Shown piece by piece: positions 54,359-61,398 of a stretch of DNA of 64,000 nucleotides. Under the pieces are notes generated by a model. That model was given only the letters and a program-made list of their open reading frames with translations, was not told the DNA's origin and ran no database searches. Source of the stretch: Clostridia bacterium (GTDB lineage: Bacteria; Bacillota; Clostridia; TANB77; CAG-465); contig JAQUWH010000008.1 of assembly GCA_028692955.1 (NCBI GenBank), positions 1 to 64,000 on the forward strand, given 5' to 3'. Position numbers and translations under genes: made by a program. Position 1 is the stretch's first letter. Every line of letters begins with the position of its first letter.

Positions 54359-54498
54359 ATGCCTATCAACCTTGCCTGTTACGTGGTAGCAATTTCAGCA
54401 ACGGTTCTAATGCGGGTGTGTTTGCAGCTAATTCGAACAACGGTAACAGCAACGTCAATAACGGGTTCCGTCCCGTTCTTGCCGTGGGGTTGGCACTT
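54359..54498 (+). ncRNA. DGR template repeat (TR) within a predicted template RNA
   Basis: The TR is the unchanged RNA template that the reverse transcriptase copies with errors at adenines. It is 140 bases long with 30 adenines; 13 are replaced in the VR and no non-adenine differs. Ten of the variable codons are AAC, AAT or CAA in the TR frame, which cannot mutate to stop codons. GC is about 50 percent by my count, well above the flanks. The RNA sense strand is the plus strand. A TGA stop lies directly upstream in the VR frame, so the TR is not a gene. Confidence 0.95.
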
Positions 54499-54675
54499 CG
54501 ACACAATAGAAGATATTTATATATTTTCAACCTAGATGGGTATTTCTTCAAGGAGAATACTGAATGGTCTGTGTCAAAGAAGTTTAATTCCTGGAATATA
54601 GACATGTATCTATATTACAAATACATGAAAAGTATCATTAAGTTAGTAGCAAAATGGCGAAAATTTAAGAATATG

Positions 54676-54709
54676 AAAAGAATAGAGGAATAAATCTCTA
54701 TTCTTTTTT
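54676..54709 (+). terminator. Intrinsic terminator of the template RNA
   Basis: A perfect 12-bp stem (54676-54687 with 54696-54707), 8-base loop and T run end the plus-strand transcript about 180 bases after the TR. This gives a predicted 3' end for the DGR RNA. The 54499-54675 stretch would be the RNA spacer. Confidence 0.85.
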
Positions 54710-54852
54710 ATGCAAAAATAGTATATGGTTTTTGAGTATGTTTTTATAAGTTGTTAAATACTTTCAAGTGTTTATTTTACAAGCATTTTTGGCATTTCTG
54801 TTTTTGGAAGATAATCACATATATTCTTATAAATTCTTATATTTTTACTTTC

Positions 54853-54877
54853 AAAAGTAGTAAAAAAGTAGTAAATT
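54853..54877 (+). repeat. Direct repeat, left copy
   Basis: A 25-bp AT-rich sequence containing AGTAGTAAA twice. The copy at 55521-55545 matches at 24 of 25 positions, and both are followed by TTTAAATAAAT within 40 bases. Confidence 0.6.
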
Positions 54878-54900
54878 CCTTATAGGTTTTAAATAAATAG

Positions 54901-54988
54901 ATGCTATTTTGCTGGGCAAGTGGCAAAGCCACGATTGCACCCGCAACTATAAGGTATAGTATTACCTTTATAGTGTAGCAAGTAGCAT
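54901..54988. ncRNA. Candidate structured RNA: compact three-way junction
   Basis: Three helices close on each other almost without linkers. P1 pairs 54901-54913 with 54977-54988 (one bulged base). P2 is GGG/CAA/GTGGC closing an AAA loop (54914-54942, 2-base bulges). P3 pairs 54946-54956 with 54963-54974. The GC-rich P2 stands out from the AT-rich surroundings. It does not match a riboswitch or tRNA that I recognise. The strand is undetermined, as the helices exist in both. Confidence 0.55.
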
Positions 54989-55067
54989 GTAGCAACTTTC
55001 ATAAAAGTGTGATATAATACATGTAGTAAAATAGATAGTAATTTGATTAATGAAAGGAGAAAAAACT

Positions 55068-55169
55068 ATGCATCAAAATTTATGGTTTATAATTATTATA
55101 GCAATATGTTTGTCTTGTTCTGCAATTGCTATATATTATATAACAAAAAATAAAAATAATGATAAATAG
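55068..55169 (+). CDS. 33-residue single-helix membrane peptide
   Basis: ATG 55068 follows GAAAGGAG. The peptide MHQNLWFIIIIAICLSCSAI (residues 1-20) continues to YYITKNKNNDK, giving one transmembrane helix and a basic tail. It overlaps the next ORF by 11 bases. No family is recognised; small toxin- or holin-like peptides have this form, but nothing else supports such a role. Confidence 0.55.
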   Translation: MHQNLWFIIIIAICLSCSAIAIYYITKNKNNDK

Positions 55170-55398
55170 TAATTTGAAAGGAGAATTACAAAAACTAAAT
55201 AATATAGGAATATATAATTATGAGGATTTAGTGGACTGTGGTAGTACGGAGGCTTGGTTAAAAATTAAAGAGATTGACCCGACAACTTGTATAAATAGAC
55301 TAATGGCTTTGGAAGGTGCAATACAAAATATCAGATGGCATAATTTATCAGATATAGATAAAAAATATTTAAAATATTTTTATGAAAGTAATAGATAA
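55159..55398 (+). CDS. TfoX C-terminal-domain protein
   Basis: The 79 residues match the TfoX C-terminal domain, a helix-hairpin-helix-like module: GELQKLNNIGIYNYEDLVDCGSTEAWLKI-type pattern (split: LNNIGIYNYEDLVDCGS, EAWLKIKEIDP) then CINRLMALEGAIQNIRWHNL and KKYLKYFY. Stand-alone versions are common in Firmicutes with no known function. The ATG at 55159 has no ribosome site and overlaps the preceding stop, so translation is probably coupled; TTG 55174 (giving MKGELQKL) is an alternative that fits the usual family start. Confidence 0.78.
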   Translation: MINSNLKGELQKLNNIGIYNYEDLVDCGSTEAWLKIKEIDPTTCINRLMALEGAIQNIRWHNLSDIDKKYLKYFYESNR

Positions 55399-55410
55399 CT
55401 TATAATAAGT

Positions 55411-55440
55411 GGGCAGGTAATTAGTTTAAATTATCTGTCC
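55411..55440 (+). terminator. Hairpin after the TfoX-like gene
   Basis: GGGCAGGTAATT (55411-55422) pairs with AATTATCTGTCC (55429-55440) with two G-T pairs; the following T-rich tail is weak. Confidence 0.6.
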
Positions 55441-55520
55441 GTTGTTATATAATCGTAACAGAAGATAGTTAGTTGTATGCTGATTATCTGGTTTTTATAT
55501 AAAATATTCGAATTTAAATT

Positions 55521-55545
55521 AAAAGTAGTAAAATAGTAGTAAATT
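55521..55545 (+). repeat. Direct repeat, right copy
   Basis: This copy differs from 54853-54877 at one base. The pair brackets the structured RNA, the membrane peptide and the TfoX-like gene. Confidence 0.6.
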
Positions 55546-55612
55546 TGCTTGGAATCTTGCGAATATGCCTTTAAATAAATCACTTTTTAGGAGTAATTAA
55601 TCTTTTTTGTAT

Positions 55613-55647
55613 AAAAAGACATCCTTTATGTAAAACATGAAGGATGT
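55613..55647 (-). terminator. Intrinsic terminator of the DGR operon
   Basis: On the minus strand an ACATCCTTCATGT arm pairs with ACATAAAGGATGT across a short loop and is followed by CTTTTTAT. It lies just after the reverse transcriptase stop codon. Confidence 0.75.
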
Positions 55648-55659
55648 AGTATATAAAAA

Positions 55660-56706
55660 TTAAATTTCAGTATACTCAGTATATAAAAAATCACATTTTT
55701 TTAAAATAGATTGCTTTAATCTATAGGAGTCGCAATGTTTGATATGAACAAGCCATGAATTGAAACTTTGTAGCGCTTCTTCATAATTGATTTGATTAAT
55801 TTTCCATTGATGATTCCAGGTCGCGACTTTTCTTTTAATCTTAATTTTGCTATCTCTTCTAATTAATCTATGTGTAGTCCAAATTTTGTACCCACAGAAA
55901 TTAACACCAAATTGATAAGGATAATATTTCGATTTATTATTTAGTTCAAGACCTAATTGATTTCTACAAAATTCAATGATTTTATTTTTTAAAATCTTAC
56001 ATTCTTCTTTTGTATCCGTCAATAATATAAAATCATCCATGTATCTTACATAGTATTTTATTTTTAATTCATGTTTCACATAGTAATCTAACTCATTTAA
56101 ATAAATGTTGGCGAAAAATTGTGATGTATAATTACCAATTGGTATTCCAACCTTTGAATTAGAATTTCCCTCATAGATTAAAAGTCTAGTAAAATCTAAT
56201 AATTTTTTGTCTGCAATATATCTTTTCATAATATCAAATAGGATATCTAAATTAATATTATAGAAGAACTTTCTGATATCACATTTTAAAATCCAAAAGT
56301 TTCCTTTATTTCTATAAAAAATTCTCATATATTTTTGCATGAGACTAGCGGCATAATGTGTACCTCTAGTTGGAACACATGCACAACTTGAAATAATAAA
56401 CCTAGGTACGATATATGGCTTTATAAATTCCTCAATATACCATTGATGTACAACTCTATCAATATATGGTAAAGCTTTTATAACGCGTTCTTTTGGCTCT
56501 CTAATGATAAAACTTCTGTATTGTCCTAGATGATATCTGCCAGCTTTTATTTTGTTGATAAGGTTAACAATATTATTTTCCAAATTGATTTCAAATTTAA
56601 TTAATTCGTTTCGATAGGCTTTATTTTTTCTTGCTCTTTGATGTGCTTGTAATATCTTATCAAAAGTTAAGTTTGCATAGAAACAGTTTTTTATCTTTTT
56701 AGGCAT
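55660..56706 (-). CDS. DGR-type reverse transcriptase
   Basis: The 348-residue enzyme copies the TR RNA into mutated cDNA with Avd. Motifs in order: ILKCDIRKFFYNI with catalytic D143; GIPIGNYTSQFFANIYLNELD, whose GNYTSQ (191-196) is the DGR-typical form replacing the QG found in group II intron and retroviral enzymes; and YYVRYMDDFILLT with catalytic D224-D225. A thumb-like region follows (GVNFCGYKIW). There is no maturase or endonuclease domain. It overlaps the avd stop by 16 bases and is transcribed opposite to the TR and target gene. Confidence 0.95.
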   Translation of the reverse strand: MPKKIKNCFYANLTFDKILQAHQRARKNKAYRNELIKFEINLENNIVNLINKIKAGRYHLGQYRSFIIREPKERVIKALPYIDRVVHQWYIEEFIKPYIVPRFIISSCACVPTRGTHYAASLMQKYMRIFYRNKGNFWILKCDIRKFFYNINLDILFDIMKRYIADKKLLDFTRLLIYEGNSNSKVGIPIGNYTSQFFANIYLNELDYYVKHELKIKYYVRYMDDFILLTDTKEECKILKNKIIEFCRNQLGLELNNKSKYYPYQFGVNFCGYKIWTTHRLIRRDSKIKIKRKVATWNHQWKINQINYEEALQSFNSWLVHIKHCDSYRLKQSILKKCDFLYTEYTEI

Positions 56707-57053
56707 GATTTGATCCAGGCTCCTAGTAAATTACATACATCAGTTAGTTTAGTACTCCAAGAAGAATAATTATTACTACTGATGTATTTATATTTATAGG
56801 AAATACGTATCAAGACTTTTTGTAAATTTAATGTTACATCTAAATGATTTAAATATTTCAAACGATTAGCGTTACTAAATTCTTTTTGTGCAAACATTAA
56901 ATATTTAAGTCCCTCATATAGATTGGATTTTATTTCTTGTACGAGTGCAAACTTTTCATGTTTGGGATATTTTTGTAAAATATCATTTGTATAGTAAATT
57001 AATTCTAAATACTTTTGATAGATAATTAAATTTCCTTCTCCTTTTTCATTCAT
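56691..57053 (-). CDS. avd: Avd-like DGR accessory protein (four-helix bundle)
   Basis: Avd forms a basic pentamer that binds the reverse transcriptase and template RNA. This 120-residue protein shows the family pattern: an N-terminal helix with IIYQKYLELIYYTNDILQKYPKHEKFAL, then IKSNLYEGLKYLMFA, a LNHLDVTLNLQKVLIRIS helix, and the C-terminal helix ending VCNLLGAWIKSC. Lys and Arg are abundant, as expected for nucleic-acid binding. The gene overlaps the upstream MutS-like gene by 8 bases and the downstream RT gene by 16 bases, so the three are translationally coupled. Confidence 0.9.
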   Translation of the reverse strand: MNEKGEGNLIIYQKYLELIYYTNDILQKYPKHEKFALVQEIKSNLYEGLKYLMFAQKEFSNANRLKYLNHLDVTLNLQKVLIRISYKYKYISSNNYSSWSTKLTDVCNLLGAWIKSCLKR

Positions 57054-57456
57054 CTTTTAAATACCTCAATTCTTCTTTCATATCACTCAATATTCCTAAT
57101 GCTTTTAAAGGAGAGATATCATTGATATCTAAACTTTGTATCAAATCCATGATTTTTTTAATTTGGGAATTATGAATATAATCGGGAGAACTCTCTACAA
57201 CAGTAAAGTCGTTTTCTATTATTTTAAAATTTAGATGATTCTTTTCTAGTAATTCAGAATATTTGGGTAGGGTATCTTTTGGGAAACCACATTTTTGTAC
57301 TTCACTATTTAAATAAGTTAATTTTAGACCAATTTTTTCTGAAACCAATTTAGCATCTTTTTCTAAAAAGATATAAAAAAGACCATTGTTAAACAAGAGC
57401 ATATCATCTGGATAATTTGTTTTTAAAGATAAATATTTTTTATATAATTTACTCAT
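57046..57456 (-). CDS. MutS-derived mini-protein, first gene of the DGR operon
   Basis: Residues ~3-88 align by eye with MutS domain I, the mismatch-recognition domain: KKYLSLKTNYPDDMLLFNNG then LFYIFLEKDAKLVSEKIGLKL and the later GFPKDTLPKYSELLEKN. The FxE motif that stacks on a mismatch reads F27-Y28-I29, so the Phe is kept and the Glu lost. Residues ~107-130 (LDINDISPLKALGILSDMKEEL) match the segment near the MutS C-terminus (TPLEALNLLYELK). The ATPase, clamp and lever are absent. AAAGGAGG lies before the ATG. A role in the DGR, such as handling mismatched cDNA-target hybrids, is inference. Confidence 0.8.
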   Translation of the reverse strand: MSKLYKKYLSLKTNYPDDMLLFNNGLFYIFLEKDAKLVSEKIGLKLTYLNSEVQKCGFPKDTLPKYSELLEKNHLNFKIIENDFTVVESSPDYIHNSQIKKIMDLIQSLDINDISPLKALGILSDMKEELRYLKDE

Positions 57457-57498
57457 AAACCTCCTTTCAATTTAATTTTTATATAACTTAATGTATAG

Positions 57499-57504
57499 AT
57501 TATA
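57499..57504 (-). promoter_or_regulatory. Probable -10 element of the DGR operon
   Basis: TATAAT on the minus strand 43 bases before the MutS-like ATG; no good -35 is seen. A palindrome AGTATA-GCG-TATACT lies upstream at 57542-57556 and could be an operator. Confidence 0.45.
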
Positions 57505-57732
57505 CACTGAGAACAAATTTAATTGTGAGATTTTTAAGTACAGTATAGCGTATACTATAGTATTATTTTGTAATATTTTGTCGATAATACAAATTTAATG
57601 TAAAAATATATCATAATCTAGCGATTATGTAAAATAAAATGTTTTAAGAAGAATCCTTGAAAAATGTAAAAAATATCTAGTAAAAAATAGTGATATATGA
57701 TAAAATATAAAATATAATTTGGAGGAACGTAT

Positions 57733-58161
57733 ATGAAGAGAGGTATTACACTATCCATTGTATTAATTGCCATCGTTATCATGATTACATTAATTACTAC
57801 AGCAAGCGTAGTTGGTGCAGGGGCTATTGGCACTGCAAATTTTGAATCATTTAAATCAAATGTCACTAGAACAGCTGATGCGGTGAATGAATATTATTTG
57901 AAAAATGAAATATTACCTACTACAAATGAAATTATTGCAGCAGATTCTGTATCTAATGAGTTAAGACAATTATTAGCAGAAAAAGGCGACATCAATGCAA
58001 AGTTGTATGTTGTGGATATGTCAAAATTAAATGATTCAACGATTGAAAATGGTAAGGGAACATTAAAGGATAAAGATGTATATTTTATTGCCGAAAATTC
58101 TTTAAATGTATATTATTTAAAGGGATACAAATATAGAGCAAATAGATATTTTAGTTATTAA
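57733..58161 (+). CDS. Small pilin-like (class III signal) protein
   Basis: The 142 residues begin MKRG then ITLSIVLIAIVIMITLITTA, a pilin-like signal with a basic stretch and Gly before the hydrophobic helix, followed by a head of ~110 residues (ADAVNEYYLKNEILPTTNEI). As in the other three such proteins here, position +5 is not Glu. GGAGGA precedes the ATG. It is next to the DGR and starts a run with dusB 8 bases later. It may be a minor pseudopilin; no prepilin peptidase or assembly ATPase is in the window. Confidence 0.65.
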   Translation: MKRGITLSIVLIAIVIMITLITTASVVGAGAIGTANFESFKSNVTRTADAVNEYYLKNEILPTTNEIIAADSVSNELRQLLAEKGDINAKLYVVDMSKLNDSTIENGKGTLKDKDVYFIAENSLNVYYLKGYKYRANRYFSY

Positions 58162-58169
58162 GGAGCATC

Positions 58170-59141
58170 ATGGAAAATTTGATACATGAAATAAAATTAA
58201 AAGAGATAACAATCAATAACAATGTTTTTTTAGCACCGATGGCTGGTGTAACAGATATACCATTTAGAAAGATATGTAGAGCTTATGGACCGGGTCTTAC
58301 TTATACAGAAATGGCAAGTAGTAAAGCTATGGAATATAACAGTGATAAAACAGAAAGATTGCTTTCGTTAATGGAAGATGAGAGACCATCTGCTGTCCAA
58401 ATTTTTGGTAGTAATCCTGATGTAATAGCAAATACCATACTAAAATTAAATGAAAATGAAACAATTGATATCATAGATATTAATATGGGATGTCCTGCTC
58501 CAAAATTAGTAAAAAATGGTGATGGAGCTGGTCTTTTACTTGATTTAAAAAATGTGGAAAGAATTATCAAAAAAGCAACACAAGTTTCTAGCAAAATCAT
58601 TACCGTTAAAACAAGACGTGGATTTGATGAAGAACATATTACGGCTATTGAAGTAGCTAAAATGTGTGAAGAATATGGCGTATCGATGATTACGATACAT
58701 GGTCGTACGCGCGAAGAATATTATACTGGTCTAGCAAATTTGGATATTATTAAAAAAGTAAAGGATACTGTTGCTATACCAGTGATAGGAAATGGTGATA
58801 TCGTGGATGTTGCCTCTGCAAAAAATATGTTTGAATATACTGGGTGTGATGGTATTATGGTGGCACGTGGAGCAGAAGGAAACCCATGGATTTTTAAAAG
58901 TATTCTGGAAGGCAAGGATTATATTCCAAGTAATATGGAAAAATTAGAAACAATCTTAAGACATATTGATTATGCACTGGCATATGATGATAAAAAGCAA
59001 GCAACACTTAAGATGAGAAAGCATATTTCTTGGTATCTCAAAGGATTACCAGAAAGTACAAAAATAAAAGATAAAATTAATAGATGCGATGATATTAATG
59101 TAGTAAAGGAAATATTAAGAGACTATTTCTATTCTATTTAA
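58170..59141 (+). CDS. dusB: tRNA-dihydrouridine synthase (DusB-like)
   Basis: This FMN enzyme reduces uridines in tRNA D-loops. The TIM-barrel motifs are NVFLAPMAGVTDIPFRKICR, DIIDINMGCPAPKLVKNGDGAGLL (catalytic Cys in the MGCPAPK loop), ITIHGRTREEYYTG and VIGNGDIVD, GIMVARGAEGNPWIF. The length is 323 residues. GGAGCATC is a modest ribosome site. ylmH follows with an overlap-free junction. Confidence 0.93.
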   Translation: MENLIHEIKLKEITINNNVFLAPMAGVTDIPFRKICRAYGPGLTYTEMASSKAMEYNSDKTERLLSLMEDERPSAVQIFGSNPDVIANTILKLNENETIDIIDINMGCPAPKLVKNGDGAGLLLDLKNVERIIKKATQVSSKIITVKTRRGFDEEHITAIEVAKMCEEYGVSMITIHGRTREEYYTGLANLDIIKKVKDTVAIPVIGNGDIVDVASAKNMFEYTGCDGIMVARGAEGNPWIFKSILEGKDYIPSNMEKLETILRHIDYALAYDDKKQATLKMRKHISWYLKGLPESTKIKDKINRCDDINVVKEILRDYFYSI

Positions 59142-59156
59142 ATGGGGAAGGTAACT

Positions 59157-59960
59157 ATGTTTACACGTGAGCAAAGAGCAAAAATACTAGAACGTTATGA
59201 GAATAAAGAAGAAAAAATGCTTGTATCTACTATTTTGGATAAGGCATTTCGATTTGATAAAGAAGATAAATTAATCTTCACTAATTTTTTGAATTTACAT
59301 GAGCTAACAATTGTGTATCAAATATTAAATGAATTAAAGATAAACTTTGAGGTATATTCTGTTAATGAATATGCTAACAAAAAGGTTATCTTTTTTGTGC
59401 CAAGCTATATCAATGATAAAGAGGCTATTTACAAAGAGTATGTCTCTTGTATAAAAATAACGCCAAATATTAAAAATAAATTAGCACATAAAGATTATAT
59501 GGGAAGTATTTATTCACTGGGAATTAAAAATGAAATGATTGGTGATATTTTTGCTTATGAAAATTATGCTTACGTTTTTTGCATGAAATCAGTTCTTGAT
59601 TTTTTACTCACTAATTTATATAACGTAGGAAATCAAGAGGTAATGTTAGAAGAAATAGTTCTTAACGATGAAGAAATATCAAAAATGACGGTAAAACTTA
59701 TCAAAAAAGAATGTATTATCCCTTCCTTAAGAATAGATGCAGTACTTAGTGAAGTGTATCATATCAGTAGAAGTGAGACAAAAGAAAAGATAGGAAAGGG
59801 TGATTTATTTTTAAATGATAAAAATCTCTTTTATCCTAATACTCTAGTAAAAGAAAATGATATTATCTCTTTAAAAAGATATGGTAAAATGAAAGTGGGT
59901 TCTGTTATTAGAAAAACAAAGAGTGATAATGTAGTGATTGAAATTTATCAATTTGCTTGA
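59157..59960 (+). CDS. ylmH: YlmH-type S4-domain RNA-binding protein
   Basis: YlmH-like proteins combine an N-terminal ~170-residue region with a C-terminal S4 RNA-binding domain; the B. subtilis protein is linked to rescue of stalled 50S-peptidyl-tRNA complexes and to the division gene cluster. Here the N-terminal domain (FTNFLNLHELTIVYQIL, HKDYMGSIYSLGIKNEMIGDI) and the S4 domain (SLRIDAVLSEVYHISRSETKEKI then FLNDK) are clear. ATG 59157 follows GGGGAAGG; an ATG at 59142 lacks a ribosome site. Confidence 0.88.
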   Translation: MFTREQRAKILERYENKEEKMLVSTILDKAFRFDKEDKLIFTNFLNLHELTIVYQILNELKINFEVYSVNEYANKKVIFFVPSYINDKEAIYKEYVSCIKITPNIKNKLAHKDYMGSIYSLGIKNEMIGDIFAYENYAYVFCMKSVLDFLLTNLYNVGNQEVMLEEIVLNDEEISKMTVKLIKKECIIPSLRIDAVLSEVYHISRSETKEKIGKGDLFLNDKNLFYPNTLVKENDIISLKRYGKMKVGSVIRKTKSDNVVIEIYQFA

Positions 59961-60039
59961 ATGAAATAACGATGTAAAAAATAGCAAGAAATAGTGGATG
60001 CGCATACCAAAAATATGTTGTGTTTTTATTTATTTTCCC

Positions 60040-60068
60040 TTGCATTAAAAAAGCATATGTAGTAAAAT
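60040..60068 (+). promoter_or_regulatory. Promoter of mtaB
   Basis: TTGCAT (60040-60045) and TAAAAT (60063-60068), spacing 17. Confidence 0.6.
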
Positions 60069-60096
60069 AGATGGTGTAAAGATAAAGGAGTTAGCA

Positions 60097-61398
60097 GTGA
60101 AAGTAGCATTTTATACATTAGGCTGCAAAGTCAATCAATATGAAACAGATTTTATGCAAAAAAAGTTTGTGGATGATGGAAATAATATAGTTGATTTTAA
60201 TGAAAAAGCAGACATATATATTGTCAATTCTTGCAGTGTTACAAATTTATCTACAAGAAAAACAAGACAAGCATTAAGCAAGGCAAAAAGAAACGGTGGT
60301 ATTGTTGTTTTAGCAGGTTGCTATGCACAAGAAATAAAAGAGGAAACAAAGATAGAAAATGTCGATGTTGTCATTGGGAATGAAGAAAAACAGGATATCG
60401 TTTCTATCGTAAAAGAGTACCTTGCTAGAAATCATAAAGCAAAGAACGAAGTCACTTTTAAGATAAGTGATATTGCATGTGTTAAGAAATATACACAAAA
60501 GGAAGGATTAGAAAAAGGAATTAACGTAAGAGAAAGTGTTAAAATTGAGGATGGTTGTAACAACTTTTGCTCTTATTGCATTATTCCTTATGTTCGCGGT
60601 AGAGTAAGAAGTAGGAATTTAGAGGATATTGTAGCTGAAGTAAAGTCACTGGTAAAAAGTGGTGTAGGTGAAGTCGTTTTAGTTGGAATAGAAATTGCTT
60701 CTTATGGCAAAGACTTTTCCACTGGAACCTCTTTGATTGATGTAATTGAAGAAGTAAATAAGATAGAAGGATTAAAGCGAATTAGACTAGGTTCCATTGA
60801 ACCAAGGATTTTAACCGATGATTTTATTTTGCGACTTGCAAACGTTGATAAACTATGTCCACATTTTCATTTATCCGTACAAAGTTTAGATAATAACGTT
60901 TTAAAACGAATGAATCGAAAATATACAAGAGAAGACATTTTTCACATAACCGATAAATTAAGGGGAAATATAAAAGATGTAGCATTTACTTGTGATATTA
61001 TTGTAGGATTTCCTGGTGAAACTGAAGAGGAATTTCATACTACCATTGATGGAATTAAAAAGGTTCAATTTTATGAAGTGCACACTTTTAAATATTCAAA
61101 AAGAAAGTGGACAAAGGCTGCTATAATGCCAGAACAAGTAGAGGGAACAATTGCTAGTGATAGAAGTAATCAAGTAATCCGATTGGCAAGAGAACTAAAA
61201 CATCGCTATATGAGTCAGTATATAGGGAGCACAATGGAAGTATTAGTGGAATCCTATGATAAAGAATTTTTGTATGGTTATACTTCTAATTATATAAAAG
61301 TAAAAGTAAGAGGTGACAAAGGAAAATGGGGCTATCTGTTAAAGACAGAATTAAATTCAATAGAAGAAGATATGATATTAGGAAATATCTTACGATAA
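60097..61398 (+). CDS. mtaB: tRNA (t6A37) methylthiotransferase MtaB
   Basis: MtaB is a radical SAM enzyme that makes ms2t6A at position 37 of ANN-decoding tRNAs, so its substrate is made by TsaD (16.3 kb). Cluster cysteines are in FYTLGCKVNQYETD, IVNSCSVTNLSTRKTRQ and LAGCYAQE; the radical SAM motif is EDGCNNFCSYCIIPYVRGRVRSR. The GCKVNQYE and RKTRQ forms point to MtaB rather than MiaB or RimO. The start is GTG at 60097 with AAGGAG upstream. The 3' end overlaps the next gene by 73 bases. Confidence 0.93.
   Translation: MKVAFYTLGCKVNQYETDFMQKKFVDDGNNIVDFNEKADIYIVNSCSVTNLSTRKTRQALSKAKRNGGIVVLAGCYAQEIKEETKIENVDVVIGNEEKQDIVSIVKEYLARNHKAKNEVTFKISDIACVKKYTQKEGLEKGINVRESVKIEDGCNNFCSYCIIPYVRGRVRSRNLEDIVAEVKSLVKSGVGEVVLVGIEIASYGKDFSTGTSLIDVIEEVNKIEGLKRIRLGSIEPRILTDDFILRLANVDKLCPHFHLSVQSLDNNVLKRMNRKYTREDIFHITDKLRGNIKDVAFTCDIIVGFPGETEEEFHTTIDGIKKVQFYEVHTFKYSKRKWTKAAIMPEQVEGTIASDRSNQVIRLARELKHRYMSQYIGSTMEVLVESYDKEFLYGYTSNYIKVKVRGDKGKWGYLLKTELNSIEEDMILGNILR

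Larger units (their letters stand above)
54710..55067 (+). other. Non-coding stretch between the template-RNA terminator and the small ORFs
   Basis: It contains one copy of a 25-bp direct repeat (54853-54877), the candidate structured RNA (54901-54988) and TATAAT at 55013-55018, a probable -10 for the 33-residue ORF. No other gene is seen. Confidence 0.6.

Noticed and set aside
54003-54498. VR/TR pair as an ordinary gene-end duplication
   Set aside because: Random divergence would not place all 13 differences on template adenines, and an RT of the DGR type is adjacent.
54418-54693. Open frame running through the TR and beyond (91 codons)
   Set aside because: It starts in the middle of the template repeat, has no ribosome site, and ends within the 5' arm of the template-RNA terminator. 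It is open only because the TR copies a coding sequence.
54901-54995. tRNA, c-di-GMP or purine riboswitch at the three-way junction
   Set aside because: No T-loop GGTTCRA, no known aptamer core bases, and the neighbouring gene has its own promoter downstream. I keep it only as an unassigned structured element.
54853-55545. CRISPR array from the repeated AT-rich motif
   Set aside because: Only two copies 668 bp apart with genes between them; no regular spacers and no cas genes.
55660-56706. Group II intron or retron reverse transcriptase
   Set aside because: No maturase or endonuclease domain, no intron RNA features, and the GNYTSQ motif plus Avd and TR/VR identify a DGR.
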